A stretch of DNA of 64,000 nt from Charina bottae (lineage: Eukaryota > Chordata > Lepidosauria > Squamata > Charinaidae): assembly GCA_023362775.1 (NCBI GenBank), contig JALMGJ010000002.1, positions 72,393,414-72,457,413 of the forward strand, given 5' to 3'. Shown here piece by piece: positions 12,136-35,548 of this stretch; within the stretch, counting starts at the first letter, position 1, and every line of letters begins with the position of its first letter. Position numbers and translations under genes: made by a program. The notes beneath the pieces are model-generated. The model was not told the DNA's origin and did no database searches. It saw only the letters and a program-made list of their open reading frames with translations.

Positions 12136-13005
12136 GAGACGGGCCTGAAGGGGCGCAGAGGCCGGAGAGGGAGCCCCTCCGTCTCCCCTTCTCTCCCTGC
12201 CTCGCCCGCCCGCAGGGAAGGAGGCGCGGGTCCTGCCTGGTGGAGAGGGCGCAGCCTTCCGCTCTCCCACGCCCCAGGTTTTGTTGCCCATGGCAGCCGC
12301 TCTAGGAGCCGGCCAACCTCCGCCGCTGGTTCCCAGCGCTTCCCCTTGGACAGGGAGTTCCCTCCTGCCGCCCCCCTCGGAGAGACGGGCCTGAAGGGGC
12401 GCAGAGGCTGGAGAGGGAGCCCCTCCGTCTCCCCTTCTCTCCCTGCCTTGCCCGCCCGCAGAGAAGGAGGCGCGGGTCCCGCCCGGTGGAGAGGGCGCAG
12501 CCTTCCGCTCTCCCGCGCCCCAGGTTTTGTTGCCCGCGGCAGCCGCTCTAGGAGCCGGCCAACCTCCGCCGCTGGTTCCCAGCGCTTCCCCTTGGACGGG
12601 GAGTTCCCTCCCGCCGCCCCCCTCGGAGAGACGGGCCTGAAGGGGCGCAGAGGCCGGAGAGGGAGCCCCTCCGTCTCCCCTTCTCTCCCTGCCTCGCCCG
12701 CCCGCAGAGAAGGAGGCGCGGGTCCCGCCCGGTGGAGAGGGCGCAGCCTTCCGCTCTCCCGCACCCCAGGGTCTGTTGCCCGCGGCAGCCGCTCTAGGAG
12801 CCGGCCAACCTCCGCCGCTGGTTCCCAGCGCATCCCCTTGGACGGGGAGTTCCCTCCCACCACCCCCCTCGGAGAGACGGGCCTGAAGGGGCGCAGAGGC
12901 CAGAGAGGGAGCCCCTCCGTCTCCCCTTCTCTCCCTGCCTCGCCCGCCCGCAGGGAAGGAGGCGCGGGTCCCGCCCGGTGGAGAGGGCGCAGCCTTCCGC
13001 TCTGC
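12136..13005. repeat. 246-bp tandem repeat, about 3.5 copies
   Basis: Units start with GAGACGGGCCTGAAGGGGCG at 12136, 12382, 12628 and 12874. The period is exactly 246 bp, or 82 codons, so every reading frame carries through. The fourth unit is partial. The units differ by scattered single-base changes only. Confidence 0.92.
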
Positions 13006-13402
13006 CCGGGAACGCCGTGGCGCCCAGCAGAGCCCTCTGCACATGCTCCGCGACGCTCCCTCCTTCCCGCCGCCTCTCCTGAGCTGAGCTCCGCAACCAC
13101 CTGGGCGTGCGTGCGTGAGGGAAGCCGCCATCAAGGGCTTCCTCGCCGAGTTACTCCGCCGCCTGCAGGGAGGGAGGCGGGGGGGACAGGGCTGGGCGCT
13201 GGGGCGGGGGCAGGGGCCGCGGACGGCAGGCCAAAGGGAGATGCCAGGGCGACTGTAGTGACCGGAGGCGGCCAAGGGAAGAGCAGGCGGCTCTTCGCCC
13301 TCGGCGCGCCGCGGGGCCAGACGAGCCTTCGGCTGCTGCTTCCTGCGCCCGTGGCCTCTTTGCTGCCATCGCCACCCGCCTCGCCTCTGCCGCTCTCTGC
13401 TT

Positions 13403-13890
13403 CTCCGCAAAGCTCCTGGTTGATCTTAATGTTTCCTTTTCCTCCCCTTCAATATGTTCCAGCAAGCGAGGTGGAAGTGGAGAGCGGCAGAGGCGAGGTG
13501 GGCAGCGGCGGCAGCAGAGGCCACGGGCGCAGGAAGCAGGAAGCAGCAGCCGGAGGCCGCCTCGCCTCTGCTGCTCTCCGCTTCCACCTCGCTTGCTGGA
13601 ACGTATTGAAGGGGAGGAAAAGGAAACATCAAGCTTCTCCGCAAAGCTCCTGGTTGATCTTGATGTTTCCTTTTCCTCCCCTTCAATACGTTCCAGCAAG
13701 CGAGGTGGAAGCGGAGAGCGGCAGAGGCGAGGCGGCCTCCGGCTGCTGCTTCCTGCTTCCTGCGCCCGTGGCCTCTGCTGCCACCGCTGCCCACCTCGCC
13801 TCTGCCGCTCTCCGCTTCCACCTCGCTTGCTGGAACGTATTGAAGGGGAGGAAAAGGAAACATCAAGATCAACCAGGAGCTTTGCGGAGA
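13403..13890. repeat. Two consecutive palindromes
   Basis: Unit 1 spans 13403-13632 and unit 2 spans 13637-13890. Each contains CAAGCGAGGTGGAAG... and its inverse around a purine-rich GGGGAGGAAAAGGAAACATC arm. In unit 2 arms of about 97 bp (13637-13733 and 13794-13890) pair almost perfectly. Confidence 0.9.
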
Positions 13891-14544
13891 GCGGCAGAGG
13901 CAAGGCGGCCTCCGGCTGCTGATTCCTGCGCCCGTGGCCTCTTTGCTGCCACCCTGAGGGGACCCACGTGGCGGCGACGGCGGCGGCAGCTCCCCTGAAG
14001 CTGGGGAGGGGCCGCGTTTCCTCTTCCTCTCCGGTGGTGAGCGTGCAGCCGGGCCTCCAGATGCAGAGCCCCCCCACCGCTCTTGCTGTGGCGCCTGAAC
14101 GTCCGGGTAAATGGCGGGGGAGATGCCCTTTGCAGCGACGGGCGCGGGGCGAGTGGCGCGCCCCTTTGCAGACGCCCCGGGGAGAAGCGGTAGGCGAGAC
14201 CTTGCAAGCGTGGCGGGGAGAGGGGAGCCCTTCTCAGCCCTTTTGCACGCGCACACACGCCCGCTCCCCTTTTGCACGCGTTGCTGCAGGCGCGCGGGGG
14301 GAGGTCTTCTCCAGAAGCGGCTGAACCACATCTCCCAGCAGCCCCAGGCGGGTGGTCAGGGCCGAGAACTGGAGCGGAGCAACAGCCCAGCGCAGCTGAG
14401 CAAGGCCCCGCGCCGGTGTTTTTGGAGCGCATTTCCACAGCCCAGTGCTCAGCTGCGTGTGGAAGCGCTCCAAAAAGACTGACACGGGGCCTCGCTCAGC
14501 TGGGAAGAAAGAGCGGCAGGCAGAAATCTCTCTGTTTCTCTCAG

Positions 14545-14649
14545 AATGAACCAGGCTTGCGGCCGATGGAGCAAAATTCAGGCGCTGGTAAGCGGAGGAG
14601 CAATATCAACTTCTGCTGTTGCTCCATCGGCCGCAAGCCTGGTTCATTT
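14545..14649. repeat. Short palindrome in the hAT element
   Basis: AATGAACCAGGCTTGCGGCC at 14545 and onward pairs with 14620-14649 around a 45-bp spacer. The arms are about 30 bp and essentially perfect. Confidence 0.85.
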
Positions 14650-14658
14650 GCCCCACGA

Positions 14659-15055
14659 CAAAGGGAAACCTGCCCGGAGGGGTCATCAGGAGCACAGGAT
14701 CCGGCCCCAGCCCAGCCCGGCCCGCAGCTTCGGCGCCCTCCCCTCGCCATCGCGAAAGTCCCAGGCGACGGCGGGGACATGTTCAACCTGCTCGTGCAGC
14801 ACGGGGCGGCCGCCCCCAGAGACTCCGCGGCCCCCCGGCTGCCAGAGAGGAGGAGAGGTGGTGGAAGAGCTGCAGCCGGGGGGCCGCGGAGTCTCCGGGG
14901 TCGGCCGCCCCGTGCTGCACGAGCAGGTCGAACATGCCCCCGCCGTTGCCTGGGACTTTCGCGATGGCGAGGGGAGGGCGCCGAAGCTGCGGGCCGGGCT
15001 GGGCTGGGGCCGGATCCTGTGCTCCTGATGACCCCTCCGGGCAGGTTTCCCTTTG
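14659..15055. repeat. Large inverted repeat, arms about 184 bp
   Basis: The left arm 14659-14842 and right arm 14872-15055 pair with few mismatches around a 29-bp loop. Both arms contain AACCTGCTCGTGCAGCACGG or its inverse. Confidence 0.9.
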
Positions 15056-15182
15056 CCCCACGATATTCTGGGTAGCGGAGGGTGGCAGCTGTTTCCCTGC
15101 CACTCCCGGTGGGGCGGCCAGGCCGGGTTCGCGGAGCCGCTGGCTGCGCGGAGCCGCTGGCTGCAACCCCTCCCTCCATGAG

Positions 15183-15345
15183 CCCCCTGCCCCCTTCCAC
15201 GCGATTGGCTCCCGCCCGCAAATCCCGCCCCCTTCCACGCGATTGGCTCCCACCCGCAAAACCCGCCCCCTTCCACGTGATTGGCTCCCGCCCGCAAAAC
15301 CCACCCCCTTCCACGTGATTGGCTCCCGCACGCAAACCCCGCCCC
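15183..15345 (+). repeat. 38-bp array with CCAAT and GC-box motifs
   Basis: Four units of about 38 bp each carry TTCCACGYGATTGGCTCCCG; ATTGG lies at 15204, 15242, 15280 and 15318. ATTGG is an inverted CCAAT box and the spacer CCCGCCCCC is a GC box. One related unit lies near the left end of the same element (about 11401-11450), and two lie inside the hAT MITE at 53563-53650. Confidence 0.85.
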
Positions 15346-15673
15346 CTGGCTCTCGAGCACTTCAAAATGTGCACGAGCATGTCAAAATGGCTCCCGGCAA
15401 AAAAAGTTTGCCGACCCCTGGCTTAGGGGAAAAGATTAGCAGGATTTTAATACCTGCCATTGCTTGGCTTGGCAGTCATACAGTCCAGAGCTCTAGAGAG
15501 GCGGTCCTTGTTTAAAGCTGCAAACCCAATAAGTAGTTTGAAGGGGGTAGGGCAGAGGGGAACAGGCTGCTGCCCCTAAACAGATTATTAGTAGAATTTC
15601 AGCTTCTTGTGTCAGAGTTAAAGTATTTATGAGATGGAATGCAGCAAAAGTTAAGCAAGTCCTTCCCTTGGAA

Positions 15674-15812
15674 CAGCAGTAGGGAACTTGAGGCCCTTTT
15701 CTCTACTGCATTACAATTTGCAGCAGATCCAACTGGCATGGCCAATGGTAATGGATGTTGGAGTTGCAGGACAGCAACATCTGGAAGCCCAAGGATTTTG
15801 CATCCCTGCCTT
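15674..15812. mobile_element. Decayed hAT-type MITE
   Basis: It starts CAGCAGTAGGGAACTTGAGG and ends CATCTGGAAGCCCAAG...GCATCCCTGC, with an inverted AACATCTGGA-type arm, as in reptilian hAT MITEs with GGGGAACCTGTGGCCCTCC ends. No clear duplication. Confidence 0.5.
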
Positions 15813-16327
15813 AGTAGGTCCAGGATCCATTTATCTTCAATTAAGTAACTGGCATAATAACAATTTCCTTAGCATAACTAAGGAAAAGCAATCTTTTTTA
15901 CCACTGCAGTTCTAGGTAAACGGAATTTAAAGAATGGTACTTGGGAATTTATGTATTGTTCCCACACCTATCAAAATGTGTCCCAATTCTCAAGAGAAGT
16001 CCCTTTCAATGGCAACAGTCAAGAAACCTAATTGTGTCCATATATTGCAACTGAGGGCATCAATCACTTGTTTTAGGAAAGAGATCTTGCTGTGAGGCAA
16101 TAATTTTGTTGCAAATCTTGTAAGTTCTCCAGAGCATGGCCAAGGAAATACAATCCCTGAAAACTTAAGGAAAGAATTCGATCTGAGCCCATAAAATAGC
16201 ATTAGTTAATATAAAAATGGCTAGGTCTCACCTGCACTAAGGATGCAACAGCAGAAAAGTACCACAGCTTCTATAGATTTCATTCATTCAGTTTACATGC
16301 TGCAAGATCATAACTGACTCACAGCAA

Positions 16328-16545
16328 TATGTCTATGAAGGTTCTCAGTCATCCAGGTGGAATTGTCTGTAGCTTGAATCATGTCAACTGGATTTCTATT
16401 TTCTCAGTGGAAACGTTTCGCTCCTTATCCAAAACTTATCCAAAACTTATCCAAAAAAAAAAAGACTGAAGAAGCTCCTTGGATAAGGAGCGAAACGTTT
16501 CCACTGAGAAAATAGAAATCCAGTTGACATGATTCAAGCTACAGA
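16328..16545. mobile_element. Penelope-type foldback, second subfamily
   Basis: Flanked by a 13-bp duplication TGACTCACAGCAA (16315-16327 and 16546-16558). Arms CTGTAGCTTGAATCATGTCA...GAAACGTTTCGCTCCTTATCC and its inverse pair around a 30-bp spacer with three CTTATCCAAAA repeats. A hammerhead-like core lies at 16466-16496. Assignment to Penelope rests on architecture shared with 23.3 and 44.5 kb. Confidence 0.65.
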
Positions 16546-16558
16546 TGACTCACAGCAA

Positions 16559-17156
16559 CTTATAAAACATAAAACAAGGCCACTACAATATCAGCTACAA
16601 ACTACAATGAACAAAACAATTATATTATGTAAATAAGTTAATTAATTAACAGGTTCCAGGTGGCACTCAAGCAGTTTCCAAAGATCCTCTGAAAGAATGT
16701 GGTCTTTACTATCCTCCAGAAGGCCATCACCAAGAGGGTAAGCCAAGCTTTTGTAGGTTGTTGCAGAATATGGGAGCCATGTGGAAAAACAGCATTTTCT
16801 GGTTCCTATTCCCCTCATCTCACAAAAATGGGAAACAATTTTTCCTGCAGGATCTCAGGTGTGTCAATAGTATTTGGAATAGGCAATCCTGGGTGTACCT
16901 ACTGCCAAGCCATGGCAGTTTTGCACTTCTAAGTTAATTCCACTTGGAAACCAATTAGTAAAGAATGCACAGCCTGTACAATTGATGTGATATAACCAAA
17001 GTCACCAGACCCAGTCAATATGCAAGCCACTGTGTTCTGGACCACTTGTAGCTTCCATGTGGTCTTGAAAGCCCCAGACAGAATGTACTGTAGAAGTTAC
17101 AAAATACCCCAGAACTCCTGGGAATAGGAGATATCTATTATTATTATTATTATTAT

Positions 17157-17188
<32 letters not shown>

Positions 17189-17519
17189 TACAGACATACA
17201 TACACTATACAGTGTAAAAATGGGAGTATGATTAAACAGAAAGACGACCAAACTAATAACTACAGATTCAGCAACAAGCCTTAGAACTGACAGTGAAGAT
17301 ATTGAAGTGAGGGATAGCTTCTGTTTTTATTTATTTATTTATTGGACTGACTATCAACAGTAATCCCGGAGAAAATCTATCAAAGTGGTTGCTAAAAGTC
17401 AACATTGGTTTGTTGGCACTTAATTTTAAAAAATCAACAGTAAAGGATTCAGCAGTCAAGATACACACTATGGACTAGTACTTGGTAGAGTAGCAATGAA
17501 GGCCTTGCTGTGATGTATC
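16559..17519. other. No gene seen apart from a microsatellite
   Basis: No supported coding sequence. The trinucleotide tract lies at 17136-17188. Confidence 0.55.
17136..17188 (+). repeat. (ATT)n(AGT)n microsatellite
   Basis: A compound trinucleotide tract: about eight ATT units then about eleven AGT units. Confidence 0.95.
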
Positions 17520-17945
17520 TATAAAAAGATCAGGATCATGCAGGGGTTTTCCCGGTGATACTCTATGGAAGCAAAACTTGGAAGAAGCAGGATAGACAGG
17601 ATAGAAAGAGTATTGATACTTTCAAATTTTAATGTTGGAGAAGACTCCTGAGAAGAAAACAAACAAATGGCTGATCAAATATATCAACCAAGATTTATCA
17701 CTCAAGGCACACATGACCAAGCTCAAATTTGGACACATTATGTGAAGACCTACCTCTCTGGAGAAGGCTCTAATGCTGGGAAAAGTGGAAGGAAAGAGAA
17801 GAAGAGGATGACCAGCAGCAAGGTGGATGGACTAAGGATGCGCTGTTGGAAGAGCTGAAGGAACAGGATAGGGACAGATCATCATGGAGAAAATCTATAC
17901 CTGTGTGGTTGCTAAGAGTCAATACTGACTTGATGGCTCATCATC
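17520..17945 (+). mobile_element. Old RTE/BovB-like 3' fragment
   Basis: Decayed frames encode LEKALMLGKVEGKRRRGRP-like residues, the BovB C-terminal block, and a RVDSIL-like upstream part. The tail reads AAGAGTCAATACTGACTTGA, like the BovB/SINE 3' end, followed by an ATC repeat. Much more diverged than the other BovB copies. Confidence 0.7.
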
Positions 17946-18840
17946 ATCATCATCGTGTTATACAGAAAAACACATCTTCAGAATGAACTTTTACAAGAAA
18001 AAGCAACCTTGCAAGAAAATATCATAGTAGTTGAATGGAAAGGTTAAAAAAATGGCTTTATTTTCAATATGTGCAGAAGTCTCCGATACTTGAAGACAGT
18101 CATCTTGTGTATTACTGAGTCCAGTGCAACATGGTGACAGAAGTGAAGGCTGGACCAGGATCCAAGCCTTTCAGAATGGCACTGTGGATTTTAATCATAG
18201 AAGGCAGGAGTTCAACCACAGAAGGCAAGGTTTGCTGTTTGCAACATGAGCTTTGGCGGGCAAGGAACATGTTCAAGCTTTATTTTCTTGAACCAGTGTG
18301 TCTTCTGTGGGGAGCTGCAGGGTTGGACCTGTTTCAACCAGCAAGCTGGTTACTTCAAATTCAAAATGGCAACGAGTATCACCTGACAGCCCATGAATAT
18401 CAAGGCACCATGGATTAGCACTTTGAGTTACAACCACACCCTAATCACAAATGCTTCACAATGTGAAGGAGTGACAATAACAACTACCTGACAGAATACT
18501 GGTGTATTCTAGGGTTCTCGTTTGTGTTTAATTCTTGCCCAGGAGTCAAACTTAATGGCAAATACCTCTTCTAGGCTCTCCTACAGCAGGATGATTAATG
18601 CCATCTTTGTTGATGAACATTGCACATTTTGATTAATAAAATACCAACCAGAAGTACTTCTTCAAGACTGTAGATGAAAACTACACTGCCAGCTTTAAGA
18701 AGTTTACAACCAGAATGACTGGTGGATATTGATACTGCAAAGAAAATGTCTGCAGAGAAAAAGAAAATAATATACAATCAAGACTAAAGCAAGTTAAACT
18801 TTCTCTCTGTTACTCTTGATAACCTGTGGATGCCTTAGTG
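17946..18840. other. Possibly decayed coding-like sequence
   Basis: About 18165-18450 gives, across a frameshift, cysteine- and aromatic-rich stretches such as NQCVFCGELQGWTCFNQQAG, ending in stops. The source is not recognised. The rest shows nothing. Confidence 0.25.
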
Positions 18841-18856
18841 AAGGCTACACAGGGGC

Positions 18857-19391
18857 TGGGGATATTGGATTTACAAATAGAAAAACATCTAGTTAGAATC
18901 ATACAATATATGGTTACTGCAGCAAGACTTCTTTATGCACAATTTTGGAAAACTCAGATTTTACCAACGATACAAGAATGGTTGTTAAAATTGATGGACA
19001 TGGCAGAAAATGATAAACTCACTTGTTTATTAAAAGAAAGCTCGAGTTGTCGTTATCTCAAAGAGTGGAAACCACTGGTGGACTATTTGCAAAATGCAGG
19101 AGGGGCGAAGCTTACATGGGGATTTGAAGATTAGGCTATAAATATAATAGGGTATATTAGACAAAGAATTATTCTTATCTATTGCATGAAAAACTAGCAC
19201 TTAGGACCGATTTTCTTGTTCTCATGACCAGGGATAGATTGGAAGTTACCTATGTTTCATACTTTTCTTTTACTTTACTACACTTTTTCTTTTCTTTTCT
19301 TTCCTTTTATTTTGTATTTCTATTTCTTTTTCTATTTCTAACTTTTAACTATGTATTGTAAAATTCTAATAAAATTTATCAAAAATTAAAA
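18857..19391 (+). mobile_element. 5'-truncated L1 LINE 3' end
   Basis: Flanked by the 16-bp duplication AAGGCTACACAGGGGC (18841-18856 and 19392-19407). It encodes the L1 ORF2 C terminus: AARLLYAQFWKTQILPTIQE, WLLKLMDMAENDKLTCLL and LKEWKPLVDYL. A pyrimidine-rich 3' UTR follows, with AATAAAA near 19368. The poly(A) tail is short. Confidence 0.88.
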
Positions 19392-19784
19392 AAGGCTACA
19401 CAGGGGCAAAGATACTGAACTGCCCATGATTTTTTTCTTTGAAACAAGTGGCAATGAGTTGAATCACAGCTAGTACCCCTTTTGCCCATTTTCAGATCCA
19501 ATTAACTTTTCCTTAGGAAAGTTTCTTTCGTGCTCCACAGTGAATTTGAGGGGAGAGAACAGCACATATCTGCAGCTATACAATGGTTTATTTGTGCAGG
19601 TTGTTGCTATATCTGTTTTAATAGATCTATCGTTTGGGAACTTAATTTGCTTCATTTTTCTGTGCTATGGCTTGCTCTCATAAGCACTGGGCCCCCGTGA
19701 GGAAATATCAAGTGCTTTCCCAGCGAGCACTGAGTTTGCAAGGAAATATTGAACATTCCTCAATCTGCATATGCATTTCTGCTT

Positions 19785-20140
19785 TGCATGCTGCACAGGT
19801 TGTCAGTATGCTTCTGGGTTCAAGGTGCTGGTGGTTACCTGTAAAGTCCTTAATGGCATGGGGCCAAGTTATTTGAAGAACCAATTCTCCCCAGTTGTGT
19901 CTACCTGTCCCATCAGATCCAGCAGGAAAGCCATGCTACAAGTCCCATCAAAGAGTACCATCTGGCAGGACCCAGGAAGAGAGACTTTTCAGTCATGGCA
20001 CCTGCTCTTTGGAACATCATCCCCCAGAAATTAGATTAGCTCCAACCCTGTTGGCCTTTTGCAAGGGCTTGAAGGTGTGGCTGTGTCACCAGACATGGAG
20101 GTCGAAACATATGGCAGAACCCATGAGATTGCTCTGTTAA
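19785..20140 (+). mobile_element. L2 LINE 3' fragment
   Basis: Broken frames encode GFKVLVVTCKVLNGMGPSYL, MLQVPSKSTIWQDPGRET and a decayed APALWNIIPPEIR, the C-terminal part of L2 ORF2. Confidence 0.75.
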
Positions 20141-21234
20141 TGGGTGCTTGTGGTTCTCTTAGCTCCTGGTTATGTATTTATTGTTGTGGTGCATATTAAG
20201 ATGCAATTATCCCTTTTTGTCTTGCTTTCAATCCATGTATCCCAAAGATCCATTTTTCTAAAATGAGTGTGTGACTGAATTTAGAATATTTAAAAATGAG
20301 CAAGCTTTAAAATTATCTTAAAAATTAAATAAAGGACTTTCTCTGTCAGGGCTACCATACTATGAAAGTATAATGGACTCTCAGATTATTTCATTATACA
20401 CATTTAACACTTCACATGCATTAGCCATCCATGCATTCCTTGGTATGTTGAAGGCCAGCTTTACAAAAGATTATTCTTGGATATGGATCAGGCTATGTGT
20501 TACAGTTCAATTATGTAATAATAAGAAAATGCACACCATAGAATATGCTCTTTTTTTTAGTGTTAAAGCTGTTTCAGGAGTTTGCTAAGGGATTGATTGA
20601 TGATATCCATCAAGTTGGTACTGACTTTTAAATTAAATAGTCTTCTTGCACAGAAGTAAACACAGTGCCATCTGCTGTACAAGATGGGCCTCAAACCAAT
20701 TGACAAGTTAATCTCTCAGAGGATATTCTCAAAGGGTGCTAATTCTGAATATAGAACTGTTTTCTCTCCTACAAAGCATTTCTCAGGAACAATCCCACTT
20801 CCACTATAATCAATGGCTACTAGTCACAGTACTATTACTTGTCAAATCACTTCAAGATTTTAATAGGACGTAGTATATATTTTAAATAAAGAAATGATTA
20901 TATATTCCCTAATAGAAGCTATAGCCATACATTGGCTTCTCAAAGCCATGTGAGAAAGGCAGCTATTGTGTTTGTGCCTTTACAGGCTTTTGTTAATTGG
21001 CATAAGGATTCTTATTACCTGGAACTGAAATAGGCCGATTTTTGGTCTGATCTTCACGTTTTCTATGTTGTATGAAATCGTAAAGAAACTTCAAAACACT
21101 TTGGTCAGGAGAACATAGACATAGGCTTCTCTTCCATACCTATACCTATTTCAATTAAATTCTGCCTCACAATAAAATTTAGATAATTTTGCACAAGCCA
21201 AAAATATTTTCACTTCACTTAAAACTTATCTACA
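20141..21234. other. No gene seen
   Basis: Intergenic AT-rich DNA downstream of RPN1. Confidence 0.6.
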
Positions 21235-21482
21235 TATTTATTTATTTAATTTTTATCCTGCCTTTATTATTTTTATAAATAACTCAAGGCAGCAAACATA
21301 CCTAATACTCCTTCCTCCTCCTATTTTCCCCCACAACAACCACCCTGTGAGGTCAGTTGGACTGTGTGTGTGTGACTGGCCCAAGGTCACCCAGCTGGCT
21401 TTCATGCCTCAGGCAGGACTAGAACTCTCAGTCTCCTGGTTTCTAGCCCGGCACCTTAACCACTAGACCAAACTGGCTCTAA
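21235..21482 (-). mobile_element. MIR-like CORE-SINE with a different tail
   Basis: Head AGAGCCAGTTTGGTCTAGTG and core AGCTGGGTGACCTTGGGCCA are shared with family S2. Downstream it has CACAGGGTGGTTGTTGTGGG and GCTGCCTTGAGTTATTTATA, an L2/MIR-type 3' end rather than the BovB-like one. Confidence 0.8.
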
Positions 21483-21979
21483 CATATTCTAGAAATGTAT
21501 TATTCCTGCAACTAGCATACTATCCAGTCATTGTGCTATTAGTCACACACAGGATATTAAATACTCTTTAAGACCTCAAGAATTATGAATTCTTACATAA
21601 GGGATAAAAACGTAAGAAAATCAAATTTACTGTTCAGTGTCAGGATCTAAATAACTTCAGATACCCAAAGAAGAAATTTAAAACCAGAAGTAGAACATCC
21701 ATATGTCTTTATTTTAGTTTGATCTTCCCTACAAAGTTTTTTTTCTCAAAGAAACAAACCGTCTGAGAAAAAGCACAGGCTTATAAGCAAATTGATCTTA
21801 TCCATCCTCTTCACTTGCTCTGAGATGCTGTAAATTCAAGAGGCTCAGAAAATTCAGATGTAAAAATCTCAATCTGTGCAACAAATATTACAAAAAACCC
21901 TTTGTTCGAGTTATTTATCCATAGCTACATCCCCAAATAAAAAATGGAAGAGAAAAAGAAAGATATGACATCAAACCTT

Positions 21980-22349
21980 TGAACAAAATAATTGCATTTA
22001 TTGTTTTACTGAGATATTCATTGCCCAAAGAGGACCTGTGTGCATGTTTGTCTAGTGATAATTAGGGGACTTTACAACAGACTCTGAAGTCACGGTAATT
22101 AACATTTTGAACTTTTTGGAAGGACAAAAGTTATATTAAGCCAACACTGTATCAGACCTCTTCCAGGCCCCAAAATAACAAACCTCAAATTCTGAATTCA
22201 GGTTCACAAGGAAAAAAACCCTCCCCTGCCCCATGTTAAACACCAGGCACACTTACGGCTCCCTTACTTTCTAACTTGGTATGGCTCAGTATACCCATAC
22301 AATTGCCTTGCATTCTTCCCTCACATCAGCCCAATTTTTTAATTCTAAC
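21980..22349 (-). other. RPN1: RPN1 3' untranslated region
   Basis: About 350 nt follow the stop codon before a canonical AATAAA on the minus strand at 21997-22002. Cleavage would fall a little below that, so the left boundary is approximate. No coding potential is seen here. Confidence 0.6.
21997..22002 (-). terminator. RPN1: Poly(A) signal AATAAA for RPN1
   Basis: TTTATT on the plus strand reads AATAAA on the minus strand, the first canonical hexamer downstream of the RPN1 stop. A second one lies near 21.70 kb. Confidence 0.6.

Positions 22350-35548
<13,199 letters not shown>

Larger units (their letters stand above)
11320..15420. mobile_element. 4.1-kb GC-rich non-autonomous hAT element
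   Basis: The left end CAAGGGTCGGAAA and the inverse of the right end, CAGGGGTCGGCAAAC, form hAT (Charlie-like) terminal repeats. An exact 8-bp target duplication GCTTAGGG lies at 11312-11319 and 15421-15428. Between them lie about 4.1 kb of very GC-rich DNA with no recognisable transposase. In order it holds an inverted pair (11462-11628 / 11964-12133), a 246-bp tandem array (12136-13005), two palindromes (13403-13890), a hairpin (14418-14476), a palindrome (14545-14649), a 400-bp inverted repeat (14659-15055) and a 38-bp CCAAT-motif array (15183-15345). The long frames on both strands (up to 944 codons on plus, 646 on minus) follow from GC bias and the in-frame repeat. They show no known domain and are not called as genes. 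Confidence 0.85.

Noticed and set aside
11164..13998. 944-codon plus-strand frame and long overlapping minus-strand frames
   Set aside because: GC-rich DNA has few stop codons and the 246-bp repeat keeps frames open. No known domain, biased composition, and the frame begins outside the transposon. Not called as genes.
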